The notes under the pieces were generated by a model. That model had not been told where the DNA came from and ran no database searches. It worked only from the letters and a program-made list of their open reading frames with translations. A DNA stretch of 64,000 nt from Bordetella petrii (GTDB taxonomy: Bacteria; Pseudomonadota; Gammaproteobacteria; Burkholderiales; Burkholderiaceae_B). A program made the position numbers and the translations under genes. The first letter of the stretch is position 1; the number at the start of each line of letters is the position of its first letter. The stretch is from NCBI RefSeq assembly GCF_000067205.1, contig NC_010170.1, positions 3,968,001 through 4,032,000 on the forward strand, in the 5' to 3' direction. Of this stretch, positions 1 through 7,678 are shown piece after piece.

Positions 1-405
1 GGCCGCGAATGCCCGTCGAGTGACGCGCTGCGCGCCGCATTCCGTATCGACGTGACGCGCGCCCAGCGGCGCTCGGATGGCACCGTGAGTCTGGCCGGCA
101 CGCGCTTCGAGATTCCCTCGGCCTACCGGCACCTGCAGCGCGTGCACCTGCGCTATGCGCGCTGGGACCTGAGCGGCGTCGATCTCGTCGACGCCGGCAG
201 CGGCGCCGTGCTGTGCCCGCTGCGGCCGCTGGACAAGGCCGCCAATGCTGATGGCCAGCGCAGGCGACTCGATGCCGTCAATGTCGAGCCGCCACCGGCC
301 AGTGCGCCCGGCATCGCGCCGCTGCTACGCCAGATGCTGGCCGACCACGCCGCAACCGGGTTGCCGCCAGCCTGGATTCCCGCCAACTGGCAGGAGGAGG
401 CATGA
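1..405 (+). CDS. C-terminal part of a Mu/Tn552-type (TniA-like) transposase, gene starts before the window
   Basis: The frame is open from base 1 and ends at TGA 403-405, so only the last 134 codons are here. The stretch RRSDGTVSLAGTRFEIPSAY followed by an arginine-rich segment and a Val-Asp end resembles the beta-barrel domain that follows the DDE integrase core in TniA/IS481-like transposases. That domain is expected to contribute to DNA and partner binding; the catalytic core lies upstream, outside the window. Its stop overlaps the start of an AAA ATPase gene (ATGA at 402-405), the usual transposase plus ATPase pairing. An in-frame GTG at 52 exists, but the frame is open upstream of it, so it is unlikely to be the real start. 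Confidence 0.75.
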   Translation, partial: GRECPSSDALRAAFRIDVTRAQRRSDGTVSLAGTRFEIPSAYRHLQRVHLRYARWDLSGVDLVDAGSGAVLCPLRPLDKAANADGQRRRLDAVNVEPPPASAPGIAPLLRQMLADHAATGLPPAWIPANWQEEA

Positions 406-821
406 GCCAGCGTCTGCAAGCCCTCTACGGCCTGAAGTGGAACCCGTTCTCGCCGGAGCTTCCCCTCGAAGCGCTGTACGTGCCGCCGCGCGTCGAGAAC
501 TTCTGCTGGCGCATCGAGAACGCGCTCGTGCGCGAAGGCGGCTTCGCGATGATCCACGGCGAGCCGGGGACCGGCAAGAGCGTGGTCATGCGCGTGCTGG
601 CCGAGAAGCTCGAGCGACTGACCGATCTGACAGTCGTCTCGATCAATCATCCGCAGAGCAACCTTGCCGACTTCTATCGCGAGATGGGCGACATCTTCGG
701 TCTGGAACTCCGGCCGCACAACCGCTGGGGCGGCTTCAGGTCGCTGCGCGACCGGTGGATGTCGCACCTGCAAAGCACGCGCCGGCGCCCAATCCTGCTG
801 ATCGACGAAGCGCAGGAAATG
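402..821 (+). pseudogene. AAA ATPase of the transposon (TniB/TnsC-like), 5' part, interrupted by IS66 element
   Basis: Encodes the first 140 residues of an ATPase starting MSQRLQALYGLKWNPFSPELP. The P-loop GEPGTGKS lies near residue 50 and a Walker B LLIDEAQE near residue 132. TniB/TnsC/ExeA-like ATPases assist their partner transposase in target choice. The start overlaps the transposase stop, so the two were translationally coupled. The frame is broken right after the Walker B motif by an insertion at 822 and resumes at 3448. Removing the insertion and one copy of the 8-bp target duplication restores a continuous frame reading EAQEMSPGVLNEL, so the gene was intact until the IS arrived. As it stands the ATPase is split and probably not functional. 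Confidence 0.9.
814..821. repeat. 8-bp target site duplication, left copy
   Basis: AGGAAATG directly before the IS66 element; the same 8 bases follow its right end at 3440-3447. Eight bp is the known duplication length for the IS66 family. Confidence 0.95.
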
Positions 822-908
822 GTAAGCGGTCCGTTGTCGGCGTCCTTCCCGCGCGATGAGTGATAGGCGATGCTGGTGTCCACTTCAACTTTCAAGTGGA
901 CACTACCC

Positions 909-1385
909 ATGGCAGAGGACAGGAATCTGAAGGAGCGGCTGGTAAGGGGCTTTGAGCGTGATGGCAAGCGCCGTTGCTTTGATGAACAGGCCAAGCGTGA
1001 GTTGGTGCTGGCCTGTCTGCGATCAGGGGTGTCCGTCGCCGGGATGGCGCTGGAATACGGCCTGAACGCCAACCTGTTGCGTAAATGGATTCGTCAGTAT
1101 CAAAGCGATGCTACCAGTGATGGGGCGCCGAACGGCGTGGCCAAGGCAATGCCGACGTTCATCCCGGTCGTTCAGCCGGGACATGCCGATGTTACGGCAT
1201 GCGAGGCTCATGCGGCACCGGTTGCGCTCGCACGGCAGGCGCAACGCGTCGCGCTGCCGTCGCAACTGATTGCCGAACTGCCTAACGGTGTGAAGCTCAT
1301 CCTTGAATGTGCCGGCGATGATTCAAGCCTGGTGATGACGATGATCGAGACGCTGGGAAGGTGCCATGTTCCGGTTCGACGCTGA
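909..1385 (+). CDS. tnpA: IS66 family accessory protein TnpA
   Basis: 158 residues from the ATG at 909; an in-frame ATG at 870 would add 13 unconserved residues and is less likely. The N-terminal half has a helix-turn-helix (around LRSGVSVAGMALEYGLNANL, then RKWIRQYQ), as in the Tnp_1/IS66 OrfA group, which suggests binding to the element's ends. The C-terminal half is variable. It is the first gene of the element and overlaps tnpB by 20 bp. In studied IS66 members all three proteins are needed for efficient transposition, although TnpA itself is not the catalytic subunit. Confidence 0.85.
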   Translation: MAEDRNLKERLVRGFERDGKRRCFDEQAKRELVLACLRSGVSVAGMALEYGLNANLLRKWIRQYQSDATSDGAPNGVAKAMPTFIPVVQPGHADVTACEAHAAPVALARQAQRVALPSQLIAELPNGVKLILECAGDDSSLVMTMIETLGRCHVPVRR

Positions 1386-1716
1386 TCTGAAGGTTTACGT
1401 TCACCGCGATGCCGTCGATTTCCGCAAGGGCATTACGGGCCTTTCGACGATCGTGGAGCAGGCACTGGGACTCGATCCGTTCGCACGGGCGGTCTACGTG
1501 TTCCGCAACCGGCGTGCCGATCGCCTGAAGCTTCTGTTATGGGAGCGTAACGGGTTCTGGCTGATGCTGCGCCGCCTGGAGGCTGACCGCTTTGCCTGGC
1601 CGCGCAGCGAACCAGTACTGGAACTGAGCGTCGAGCAACTGCATTGGCTGCTGGAGGGCATTGATCTGACAGCGATGCGCAAGCACCCGGCGCGATACTA
1701 TGCACGCGTGAGCTGA
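1366..1716 (+). CDS. tnpB: IS66 family accessory protein TnpB
   Basis: 116 residues, the usual size for IS66 Orf2. It has the family landmarks VYVHRDAVDFRKGITGL near the N-terminus, then FRNRRADRLKLLLWERNGFW, and a C-terminal LHWLLEGIDL. It starts inside the end of tnpA, which suggests translational coupling. The biochemical role is not established for the family; it is required with TnpA and TnpC for transposition. The gene appears intact. Confidence 0.92.
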   Translation: MFRFDADLKVYVHRDAVDFRKGITGLSTIVEQALGLDPFARAVYVFRNRRADRLKLLLWERNGFWLMLRRLEADRFAWPRSEPVLELSVEQLHWLLEGIDLTAMRKHPARYYARVS

Positions 1717-1812
1717 GGAGGATGTATCGCTGTCGCGCGAGCGCGGCGCGGGCACAACAATTTGCGCGGTGACGTAAACCTATTTCGCAGCGCAAGCCGG
1801 TATGGTTGTGGC

Positions 1813-3399
1813 ATGAACCGCATTTTGATCACCGCCGAAGAACTCGCTGCCCTCATCGCCGAACGCGATGCGATGCTCGCCGAGCGCGACGCGCTGCGTG
1901 GCGAACTGCGGGTCACGAAGGTCGAGCGTGATTTGCTCAAGGAACAGCTGAAGGCATTCGAGCGACGGCTGTTCGGGGCGAAGAGCGAAGCACGCAGCGA
2001 TGCCCAGCGGGACCTTTTCCTCAATGAAGCGGAAGCGCTGGCTCCGACGACCGCCACGTTACCCGCCCAGGAAGACGACACAGACAGTACGTCGGTGGCA
2101 GGCCACAAGCGCGGCAAGCCCGGGCGCAAGCCGCTGGACCCGGCATTGCCGCGCAAGGTGATCCGTTACGAGCTCGCTGAAGAAGAACGGGTGTGCCAGA
2201 ACGACGGCAGTGTGCTCGTGGAGATCGGCGTCGAGGTCAGCGAGCAGCTCGACATCATTCCGCAGCAGGTGCAGGTGATCCGTCACGAGCGCGTGAAGTA
2301 CGCGTGCCAGCAGTGCGACCAGGGCATGAAGGTGACGCCGGCGCGGGCGCGCATCATTCCCAAGGGTCTGTTCACCGAAGGGGCGCTGGCGTGGTTCGTC
2401 GTCTCGAAGTATATCGACGGCTTGCCGCTGTACCGGATTGCCGCGCTGCTGCGCCGCTTTGGCGGCGACATCTCGCGCAACACGCTGGCAGCAAGCGTAG
2501 TGCGCCTGGGACACTCGGTACAGCCCGTCATCAACCTGATGCGTGATGTGATGCTCGACAGCGAGATCGGGTTCGGCGACGAAACCACCGTGCAGGTTCT
2601 CAAGGAGCTAGGGCGCGCACCGCAGACAAAGAGTTACGTCTGGGTCCAGATGAACGGCAGTGGTCCACCTGTGCGCCTGTTTGCCTATGCGCCGGGGCGC
2701 TCCCAACAGCTTGGTGCGGACGTGTGGGCCGGCATGCGCCATGGCGCCGTGCTGATGACCGACGGGTACAAACCGTATGACACGATCGCGAAGGCTAATG
2801 CACTCGTGCATCTTGGTTGCTGGGCGCACTGCAGGAGGTATTTTGTGGAAGCCGAGGCGGCATTGCCCAAAGAGGCCCGTGGCAGCCATCAGCCGTCCAC
2901 CCAGTTTATCTACCTGATCGGCAAGCTCTATGCGGCCGAATCGCATGCCGACAAGAAACCGCACTGGCGAGCGCGCCTGCGCCGCCGCTATAGCCGTGCG
3001 GTGCTCACGAAGATCAGGGCCCTGCTCGACGGGTACCTGGAAACAACCGCGCCCACAGGGCTGCTGGGCAAGGCCTTGAACTACACGACGGGACAATGGC
3101 CCAAGCTAATCCGCTACGTCGAGAATCCGGCATGGCCCGTTGACAATAATTTATGTGAGAACATGATCCGCCCGTTTGTCCTGGGAAGAAAGGCATGGCT
3201 TTTTTCGGACACCGTAGGAGGCGCAAAGGCCTCGGCAAACCTGTATTCACTCGTCCAGACCTGCGTCGCGAACCGCATCGATATCTATGCGTATCTTGTC
3301 GACCTGTTCAAGGCTCTGCCGCTCGCGAAGACCGCAGAGGATTACGAAGCTCTACTTCCATGGAAACTAGGCAAGCTCGTCTCAGAAAAAAATCGATAG
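1813..3399 (+). CDS. tnpC: IS66 family transposase TnpC
   Basis: 528 residues from the ATG at 1813; the frame is open further upstream but the family start is MNRILITAEELAALIAERD. An N-terminal leucine-rich coiled coil (about 1-45) precedes a zinc-finger-like region with Cys pairs (CxxC in YACQQCDQ, plus an upstream VCQND). The DDE catalytic residues probably lie in GDETTVQV, MTDGYKPYDT and the NNLCENMIRPFVLGRK segment. This is the enzyme that cuts and joins the element ends. It appears full length, with no frameshift, so the element may be mobile. Confidence 0.93.
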   Translation: MNRILITAEELAALIAERDAMLAERDALRGELRVTKVERDLLKEQLKAFERRLFGAKSEARSDAQRDLFLNEAEALAPTTATLPAQEDDTDSTSVAGHKRGKPGRKPLDPALPRKVIRYELAEEERVCQNDGSVLVEIGVEVSEQLDIIPQQVQVIRHERVKYACQQCDQGMKVTPARARIIPKGLFTEGALAWFVVSKYIDGLPLYRIAALLRRFGGDISRNTLAASVVRLGHSVQPVINLMRDVMLDSEIGFGDETTVQVLKELGRAPQTKSYVWVQMNGSGPPVRLFAYAPGRSQQLGADVWAGMRHGAVLMTDGYKPYDTIAKANALVHLGCWAHCRRYFVEAEAALPKEARGSHQPSTQFIYLIGKLYAAESHADKKPHWRARLRRRYSRAVLTKIRALLDGYLETTAPTGLLGKALNYTTGQWPKLIRYVENPAWPVDNNLCENMIRPFVLGRKAWLFSDTVGGAKASANLYSLVQTCVANRIDIYAYLVDLFKALPLAKTAEDYEALLPWKLGKLVSEKNR

Positions 3400-3439
3400 G
3401 TCAAGTTGGCGGGCAGGACGTGCTTCACTGACCGCTTAC

Positions 3440-3447
3440 AGGAAATG
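3440..3447. repeat. 8-bp target site duplication, right copy
   Basis: AGGAAATG immediately after the IS66 right end, identical to 814-821. It is the strongest evidence for a simple insertion event. Confidence 0.95.
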
Positions 3448-3885
3448 AGTCCCGGCGTGCTCAACGAACTGCGGCTCATGGCCAGCGCCCGCTTCGATTC
3501 GCAGCCCCTGCTGTGCGTGGTGCTCGCCGGCGACACGCGCCTGACCGACAAGCTGCGGCGCGACGAACTGCTGCCACTGGGCAGCCGTATCCGTTCCCGC
3601 CTGGGGACCGAGAAGGCTTCGGCCGACGACCTGCTGGCCTGCCTCGAACATCTGCTCGCCAGCGCCGGCGCCCCGCAGCTGATGACACCGCCGCTGCGCC
3701 ACACGCTGTGCGAACACGCGCTGGGCAACTACCGCGTGCTCACCACGCTCGCCAACGAACTGCTCACCACCGCCGCGCAGCGGGAACTGTCCGAACTCGA
3801 CGAGAAGCTGTACTTCGAGGTCTTTGCACCATCAACACAGTCCTCGCGCCGCACGCCAGCGCGTCAACCCAACGGAGCCCGATGA
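3440..3885 (+). pseudogene. AAA ATPase of the transposon, 3' part
   Basis: Continuation of the ATPase that begins at 402. It contains the sensor-1-like segment LLCVVLAGDTRLTDKL, an Arg-rich GSRIRSRLG and a helical lid domain with LGNYRVLTTLANELL, and it ends at TGA 3883-3885. Without the IS the protein would be about 286 residues, normal for TniB/ExeA-like transposition ATPases. The stop is 1 bp before the ATG of a small downstream gene, which suggests a three-gene operon. The fragment has no obvious start of its own and is probably not translated as a useful product. Confidence 0.88.
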
Positions 3886-3886
3886 C

Positions 3887-4102
3887 ATGTCCCGTAAAGC
3901 ATCACCTCACAAACCCAACGCCTCCCGGAGCTTGCCATTGCCCGAGCTCTCCGACGAGGCAGCCTACATGATGCAGTTCTTCATCGAAGACCTCTATCTG
4001 TGGTTCAGCCGCGCCTACGCCACCCAGATCCGCCGCTATCGCGAGCCCTGGTACCGCGGTCCGACACAGCCGCCACACCAGAGCATTGACGAGCCATTCT
4101 GA
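3887..4102 (+). CDS. Small third protein of the transposon, unknown function
   Basis: 71 residues starting MSRKASPHKPN. A basic, disordered N-terminus is followed by an acidic/aromatic helix (LSDEAAYMMQFFIEDLYLWF) and a basic tail (TQIRRYREPWYRG). I do not recognise a domain. It begins 1 bp after the ATPase stop, is followed by a clear terminator and lies in the same transcription unit as transposase and ATPase. This suggests an accessory role in transposition or target choice, but that is inference from position only. It could also be a passenger gene. The ATG at 3887 is preferred over an in-frame start at 3824 inside the ATPase gene. Confidence 0.6.
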   Translation: MSRKASPHKPNASRSLPLPELSDEAAYMMQFFIEDLYLWFSRAYATQIRRYREPWYRGPTQPPHQSIDEPF

Positions 4103-4108
4103 AACGAC

Positions 4109-4132
4109 AACGGGAGCTTCATCGCTCCCGTT
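4109..4132 (+). terminator. Rho-independent terminator after the transposon operon
   Basis: AACGGGAGC and GCTCCCGTT form a 9-bp stem with a 6-base loop (TTCATC), followed by TTTT. It sits just after the small gene ending at 4102. Confidence 0.9.
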
Positions 4133-4180
4133 TTACTTCGTCCCTCGAACATCATTTATGTTGCTCATTGCCCCATCGAT

Positions 4181-4957
4181 TTACGTGCTCACGCTCACCT
4201 GGGCCGTGACGGATGACCTGGCCGTCGCCAGCGCCAGTTCCAGCTGTTGTTTGGCGGAAAGCAGCTCGTCGACCTTGGCCTGCAACTGCTCTTTGGAAGT
4301 GCTGAGCTGCTGGACGGCCGCGTCCTGCTCAACCAGGCGCCGGCCCAATTCCTCGGAGCGCCTTTGCGCAAACCCCAGTTCATCCTTGAGCGGCCGCAGG
4401 CCTCGCACCTCTTCCTGAGCCTGGTGCAGATCGCCCTGGGCGCGCGACAAATCGCCCAGGAGGCGTGCGTTTTCCTGAAGGGTATGGACGGCTTCCTGCT
4501 GCTTGGTGGCCAAGGTCTCGTTCACGGTGCGCAACTCGGCCTGCAGGTACTGCACCTGCTGTTCGTGCTTGCGCTGGTCCTGGTCGCGCTGCTCCTTTGT
4601 GGATTCCCGGAAATGCTCCAGCGCCTGGCGCGCGTGCTTGTGCTTTTCTTCCAGGGATTGGCGATGGCGCTCTTCGGCCGCGAGGCGCTCCTGCAGGTCG
4701 GCCACCTGCTGGACGAGCTGAGTGTTTTCCAGGGTCTTGCGGCTCAGAGCTTCGCTGGTTTTGCCGTGAGCGTTTTTTTCGTCGGCCAGGGCCCGCTGGG
4801 TTTGCTCCAGCTGCTGGCGCGTGGCCAGCGCCTCGGATTTCAGGGCCGCGACGGCTTGCTGCTGTTGGCTCAGCTGCTCGGCGTGCTTGGCCTGCGCCGT
4901 GGTGACCCGCTCTTCCGCTTCTTCATTGACGCGGGCGGCTAGGCGACCCACCAGGTC
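4181..4957 (-). pseudogene. kfrA: KfrA-like plasmid coiled-coil protein, N-terminal DNA-binding part lost
   Basis: About 256 residues, almost entirely Glu/Gln/Ala/Leu heptad coiled coil (QLSQQQQAVAALKSEA, TLENTQLVQQVADLQERL, RSEELGRRLVEQDAAV). KfrA proteins of plasmids have an N-terminal helix-turn-helix domain followed by such a coiled coil and help plasmid segregation and partition control. Here the frame runs directly into the terminal repeat of IS1071 at 4958 and meets a stop at 4973-4975. The only start available is a GTG at 4951, and the DNA-binding domain is missing. It is therefore best read as the 3' part of a kfrA-type gene cut by IS1071. Other coiled-coil proteins cannot be excluded. 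Confidence 0.65.
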
Positions 4958-6396
4958 GGGGTCTCCTCGTTTTCAGTGCAATAAGTGACGGTACGAAAAG
5001 CTAGCACTGGCGCGGAGGTGGTGTTGGTAGATCGTTGATTTCATTGACTTTCCTGTTCACTTTCAAATCTGCGATTCGTGGCGTCAAACCGTGGTCGGTT
5101 TCATCCATTGGTGCCAGTTATCGATGCATTTGGCCGCGAAGGCAGGATTTGGTCAGCATAGCGGTCAACCGGGAAGCGAAACACACCCCGCAAGTTGATG
5201 CTCTCCAGCCTGGTGGGCGCAATCTTCCCGATCAGTTCCGGTGGAATGACCTGGCGGCGGTTCGACCAGCGATCCAGGACCGCCTGCATCTGTGAGGTAT
5301 TCCACGCCATCACGATGTTGGCCATCAGGCTCAACGCATCGGCCACAGCCTGCATTTCATCGACACGTTTGGCCTGCGCCGGGCTGATCCGGCCGGTATA
5401 AATGGCGCGCTTGAGGGCGTTAACAGCCTCGCCCCGATTGAGCACCCGGCGCAACTCGTTCCTGAAAGCGTCCTTGACAAAGTAGTCAGCCAAAAACGCC
5501 GTACGCAGCAACCGCCCCAATTGCACGCCAGCCTCATAGATTGGATCGCCCTGGGCGGCAGAACCGAACCGCGCAAGAGCTGCCACCGCACTGGCATGTC
5601 CGCTCATGACCGAGGCTGCCAGGTGCACCAGACTATCCCAATGCTTTTCGATCAAAGCGACGTCGACATTGGCTTCGCACACCGCAGCGATTTCTGCGGG
5701 CACTTTGGTGCCGCGTGGCACAAAGAGGTGGCGCTGTTTGAGTTCCTTCAACCGCGGGCAAAGATCAAAACCAAGCAAACGGGCATGTGACATGGCAAAG
5801 TCGGTGTAGCCATGGGTATCCACAGCAAGCTGGCTGGTCTCCAGCTTTTCTTGGCGGATGACACCTTCAATGGCCACGCCCGCCTGGCGCTCATTGAGCA
5901 CAAAGGGCTGCGCATGGAAGATGCCCCACCGGTCTTTTACATGGGAGTAGATTCCAATGGAAGGTGTGTTGCGCCGAGGATCAAGCCGGGCTTGCCACAC
6001 CCGTTTGGTGGTCTCCATGGTCATCATGTCAGAAGATGCCAAATCGGACCGCCCCCAGGTGGCGGCAATCGGGTGTCGCTGCATGAATTCCAGCACAGCC
6101 TGGCAGGCCTGGCTCAGACGCCGTTCGTCCCGCGCCCAGCGCATGGCCTGGCGAATGCTGGTGGCAGACAATTGCGGAATCATGCGCGCGCATTCGACCG
6201 CAGTCAGACTGGTGCCGTGGGCCATGATGCCGGCATAGACCATCAGCAGCTCGTCGGTAGAGCGCGGCTCACGTCCGAGCATGATCCAGCTAAAGCGCAC
6301 CTGGGCGTCAACGGCCAGAATCACTTCCGGCAATTGAACCTCACCGATGCGGTGATCCAAAGCCGCGCGCAGCTTGGTCACTTCTGGGTCTTCGTC
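4958..6396 (-). mobile_element. IS1071-like Tn3-family element, right part only
   Basis: The outer end begins GGGGTCTCCTCGTTTTCAG, which I recognise as the terminal inverted repeat of IS1071 (known for 110-bp repeats and one 970-residue transposase). Inside it lies the C-terminal part of a Tn3-family transposase on the minus strand. The other end is missing: an IS3-family element starts at 6397 in the middle of the transposase gene, and no IS1071 sequence follows on the far side. IS1071 is typical of catabolic plasmids and genomic islands of beta-proteobacteria. Confidence 0.85.
5101..6396 (-). pseudogene. tnpA: Tn3-family transposase (IS1071 TnpA), C-terminal fragment
   Basis: About 432 codons of the C-terminal half remain. 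The Tn3-family catalytic regions are visible: an Asp in DLASSDMMTMET, another in LAVDTHGYTDF, and a Glu in LNRGEAVNALKRAIYTGRI, followed by LSLMANIVMAWNT. The known protein is about 970 residues, so more than half of the N-terminus is lost, replaced by the inserted IS3 element at 6397. The apparent Met start lies inside that element and is artificial. The fragment cannot mobilise the element without help from another IS1071 copy. Confidence 0.9.
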
Positions 6397-6462
6397 TGAG
6401 CTTGCCCGCAAAAAATGGATCCCTTGCTGAGTGTGTAAAACTCACGCAAGGAGGGAGGAAAG

Positions 6463-6750
6463 ATGGGTAATCCGAGAGCTCGATATACGCAGGAATTCAT
6501 GCTGGAAGCCGTGCGCATGGTCCGCGGCGGCCAGAGCATGGCGGCGGTGGCGAAGATACTGGGCATCAGCCCGAAGACGCTGCACAACTGGGTGAAGGCC
6601 GATGCCGCTGGGAAGCTGAACGGCGCAGGCAAACAGGTTTCTCCAGAACAGATGGAGATTGCCCGGCTGCGCGCGGAGTTGGCACGCGTGAAGATGGAGC
6701 GCGACATATTGGGAAAAGCCACGGCGTACTTTGCGAAGGTGTCGGCATGA
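6463..6750 (+). CDS. IS3 family transposase OrfA
   Basis: 95 residues. An N-terminal helix-turn-helix of the HTH_Tnp_1/IS3 type (MVRGGQSMAAVAKILGISPK then TLHNWVKAD) is followed by a leucine zipper (MEIARLRAELARVKMERDIL). OrfA binds the element ends and partners OrfB. It is preceded by a strong purine-rich ribosome site (AAGGAGGGAGGAAAG) ending 1 bp before the ATG. Its TGA overlaps the OrfB ATG (ATGA at 6747-6750), so OrfB may be made by coupling as well as by the frameshifting usual for this family. It is identical to the copy at 20447-20734. Confidence 0.93.
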   Translation: MGNPRARYTQEFMLEAVRMVRGGQSMAAVAKILGISPKTLHNWVKADAAGKLNGAGKQVSPEQMEIARLRAELARVKMERDILGKATAYFAKVSA

Positions 6751-7637
6751 AGTACGCCTGGATCGAGCTTCACAGCCGACAATGGCCGGTGTCCCTGAGC
6801 TGCCAGGTGCTGGGTGTCAGCCCCAGCGGTTACCACGCGCGCAAGGTGCGGGATGTCGATACTGACCGACCGCGCCGACGCATCAGCAACGACGCTCTGC
6901 TGGTGCACATCAAGGCCGTGCACGCTGAATCCAAAGGCGAGTACGGCTGGCCGCGCGTGTGGAAGCAACTGCTGGTCCAGGGCATTCGCGTCAGCAAGGA
7001 TCGTGTCCAGCGGCTCATGAAGCTGCACGGCATCAAGGCGAAGACCAAACGCCGGTTCAAGGTCACGACCGACAGCAAACACAGCCTGCCGGTCGCACCG
7101 GACCTGCTGCAACGAGACTTCTCTCCCGCGCGTCCCGACCAGGTCTGGACTACGGACATCACGTACATCTGGACGGACGAGGGTTGGCTGTTTCTGACCG
7201 TCATTCTCGACCTGTTCAGCCGTCAGGTGGTGGGCTGGTCGATGCAGCCGCACATGCGCACGGAGCTGGTGTCTGATGCGCTGCGTATGGCGTGGTTTCG
7301 CCGCCGTCCGCAAGCGGGCCTGATCCTCCACAGTGACCGTGGCAGCCAGTATTGCAGTCATGACTTCCAGGACCTGCTCAAGGGCTACGGCATGCGCAGT
7401 TCGATGAGCCGTCGAGGCAATTGCTGGGACAACGCACCGACCGAGAGCCTGTGGGGATCGCTCAAGCGTGCACGCATCCTCGGCCAGCGCTTTGCAACGC
7501 GTCGCGAAGCGATGGACGAGGTAATCGACTGGTTGAGCTTCTACAATCATTCGCGCTTGCACTCGACGTTGGGCTACGTCAGCCCGATGCAATTCGAGCG
7601 GGACTGGTACGCCGCCCAGAACCAACGGGTGGCATAA
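6747..7637 (+). CDS. IS3 family transposase OrfB (DDE integrase)
   Basis: 296 residues. The N-terminal HTH_21 segment (residues about 40-105) includes HAESKGEYGWPRVWKQLL. The retroviral-integrase-like core has the three acidic residues in VWTTDITYIWTDEG, ILHSDRGSQY and NAPTESLWGSLKRA, with a C-terminal STLGYVSPMQFER. This is the strand-transfer enzyme. It is complete and identical in predicted protein to the copy at 19560-20450, so the element may be active and recently copied. Confidence 0.95.
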   Translation: MKYAWIELHSRQWPVSLSCQVLGVSPSGYHARKVRDVDTDRPRRRISNDALLVHIKAVHAESKGEYGWPRVWKQLLVQGIRVSKDRVQRLMKLHGIKAKTKRRFKVTTDSKHSLPVAPDLLQRDFSPARPDQVWTTDITYIWTDEGWLFLTVILDLFSRQVVGWSMQPHMRTELVSDALRMAWFRRRPQAGLILHSDRGSQYCSHDFQDLLKGYGMRSSMSRRGNCWDNAPTESLWGSLKRARILGQRFATRREAMDEVIDWLSFYNHSRLHSTLGYVSPMQFERDWYAAQNQRVA

Positions 7638-7678
7638 TCTCGCTCAGTTAAGGGATCCGAAATTCGCGGGCAACGTCA

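Larger units (their letters stand above)
822..3439 (+). mobile_element. Complete IS66-family insertion sequence (2618 bp)
   Basis: The element starts GTAAGCGGTC and ends with the inverse, GACCGCTTAC. The ends can be paired imperfectly for about 30 bp. It is flanked by a perfect 8-bp duplication. It carries the three-gene set of the family (tnpA, tnpB, tnpC), all apparently intact, so it may still be active. It is inserted in the transposon ATPase gene. Confidence 0.95.
6397..7678 (+). mobile_element. IS3-family insertion sequence, copy 1 (1282 bp)
   Basis: Ends were fixed by comparing the two copies in this window: TGAGCTTGCCCGCAAAAAAT at the left and, inverted, TGACGTTGCCCGCGAATTTC at the right. 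These are imperfect repeats with a TG...CA border typical of IS3. It carries orfA and orfB. No target duplication is seen (left flank GTC, right flank ACT). The left flank is IS1071 and the right flank is a relaxase gene, so the DNA next to this copy was deleted or rearranged after insertion. The second copy is at 19519-20800 in inverse orientation. Confidence 0.93.

Noticed and set aside
6378..7625. Long minus-strand open frame (415 codons) opposite the IS3 orfA/orfB genes, and its twin at 19572-20834
   Set aside because: It is the antisense shadow of intact transposase genes, has no family motifs and arises from high GC.
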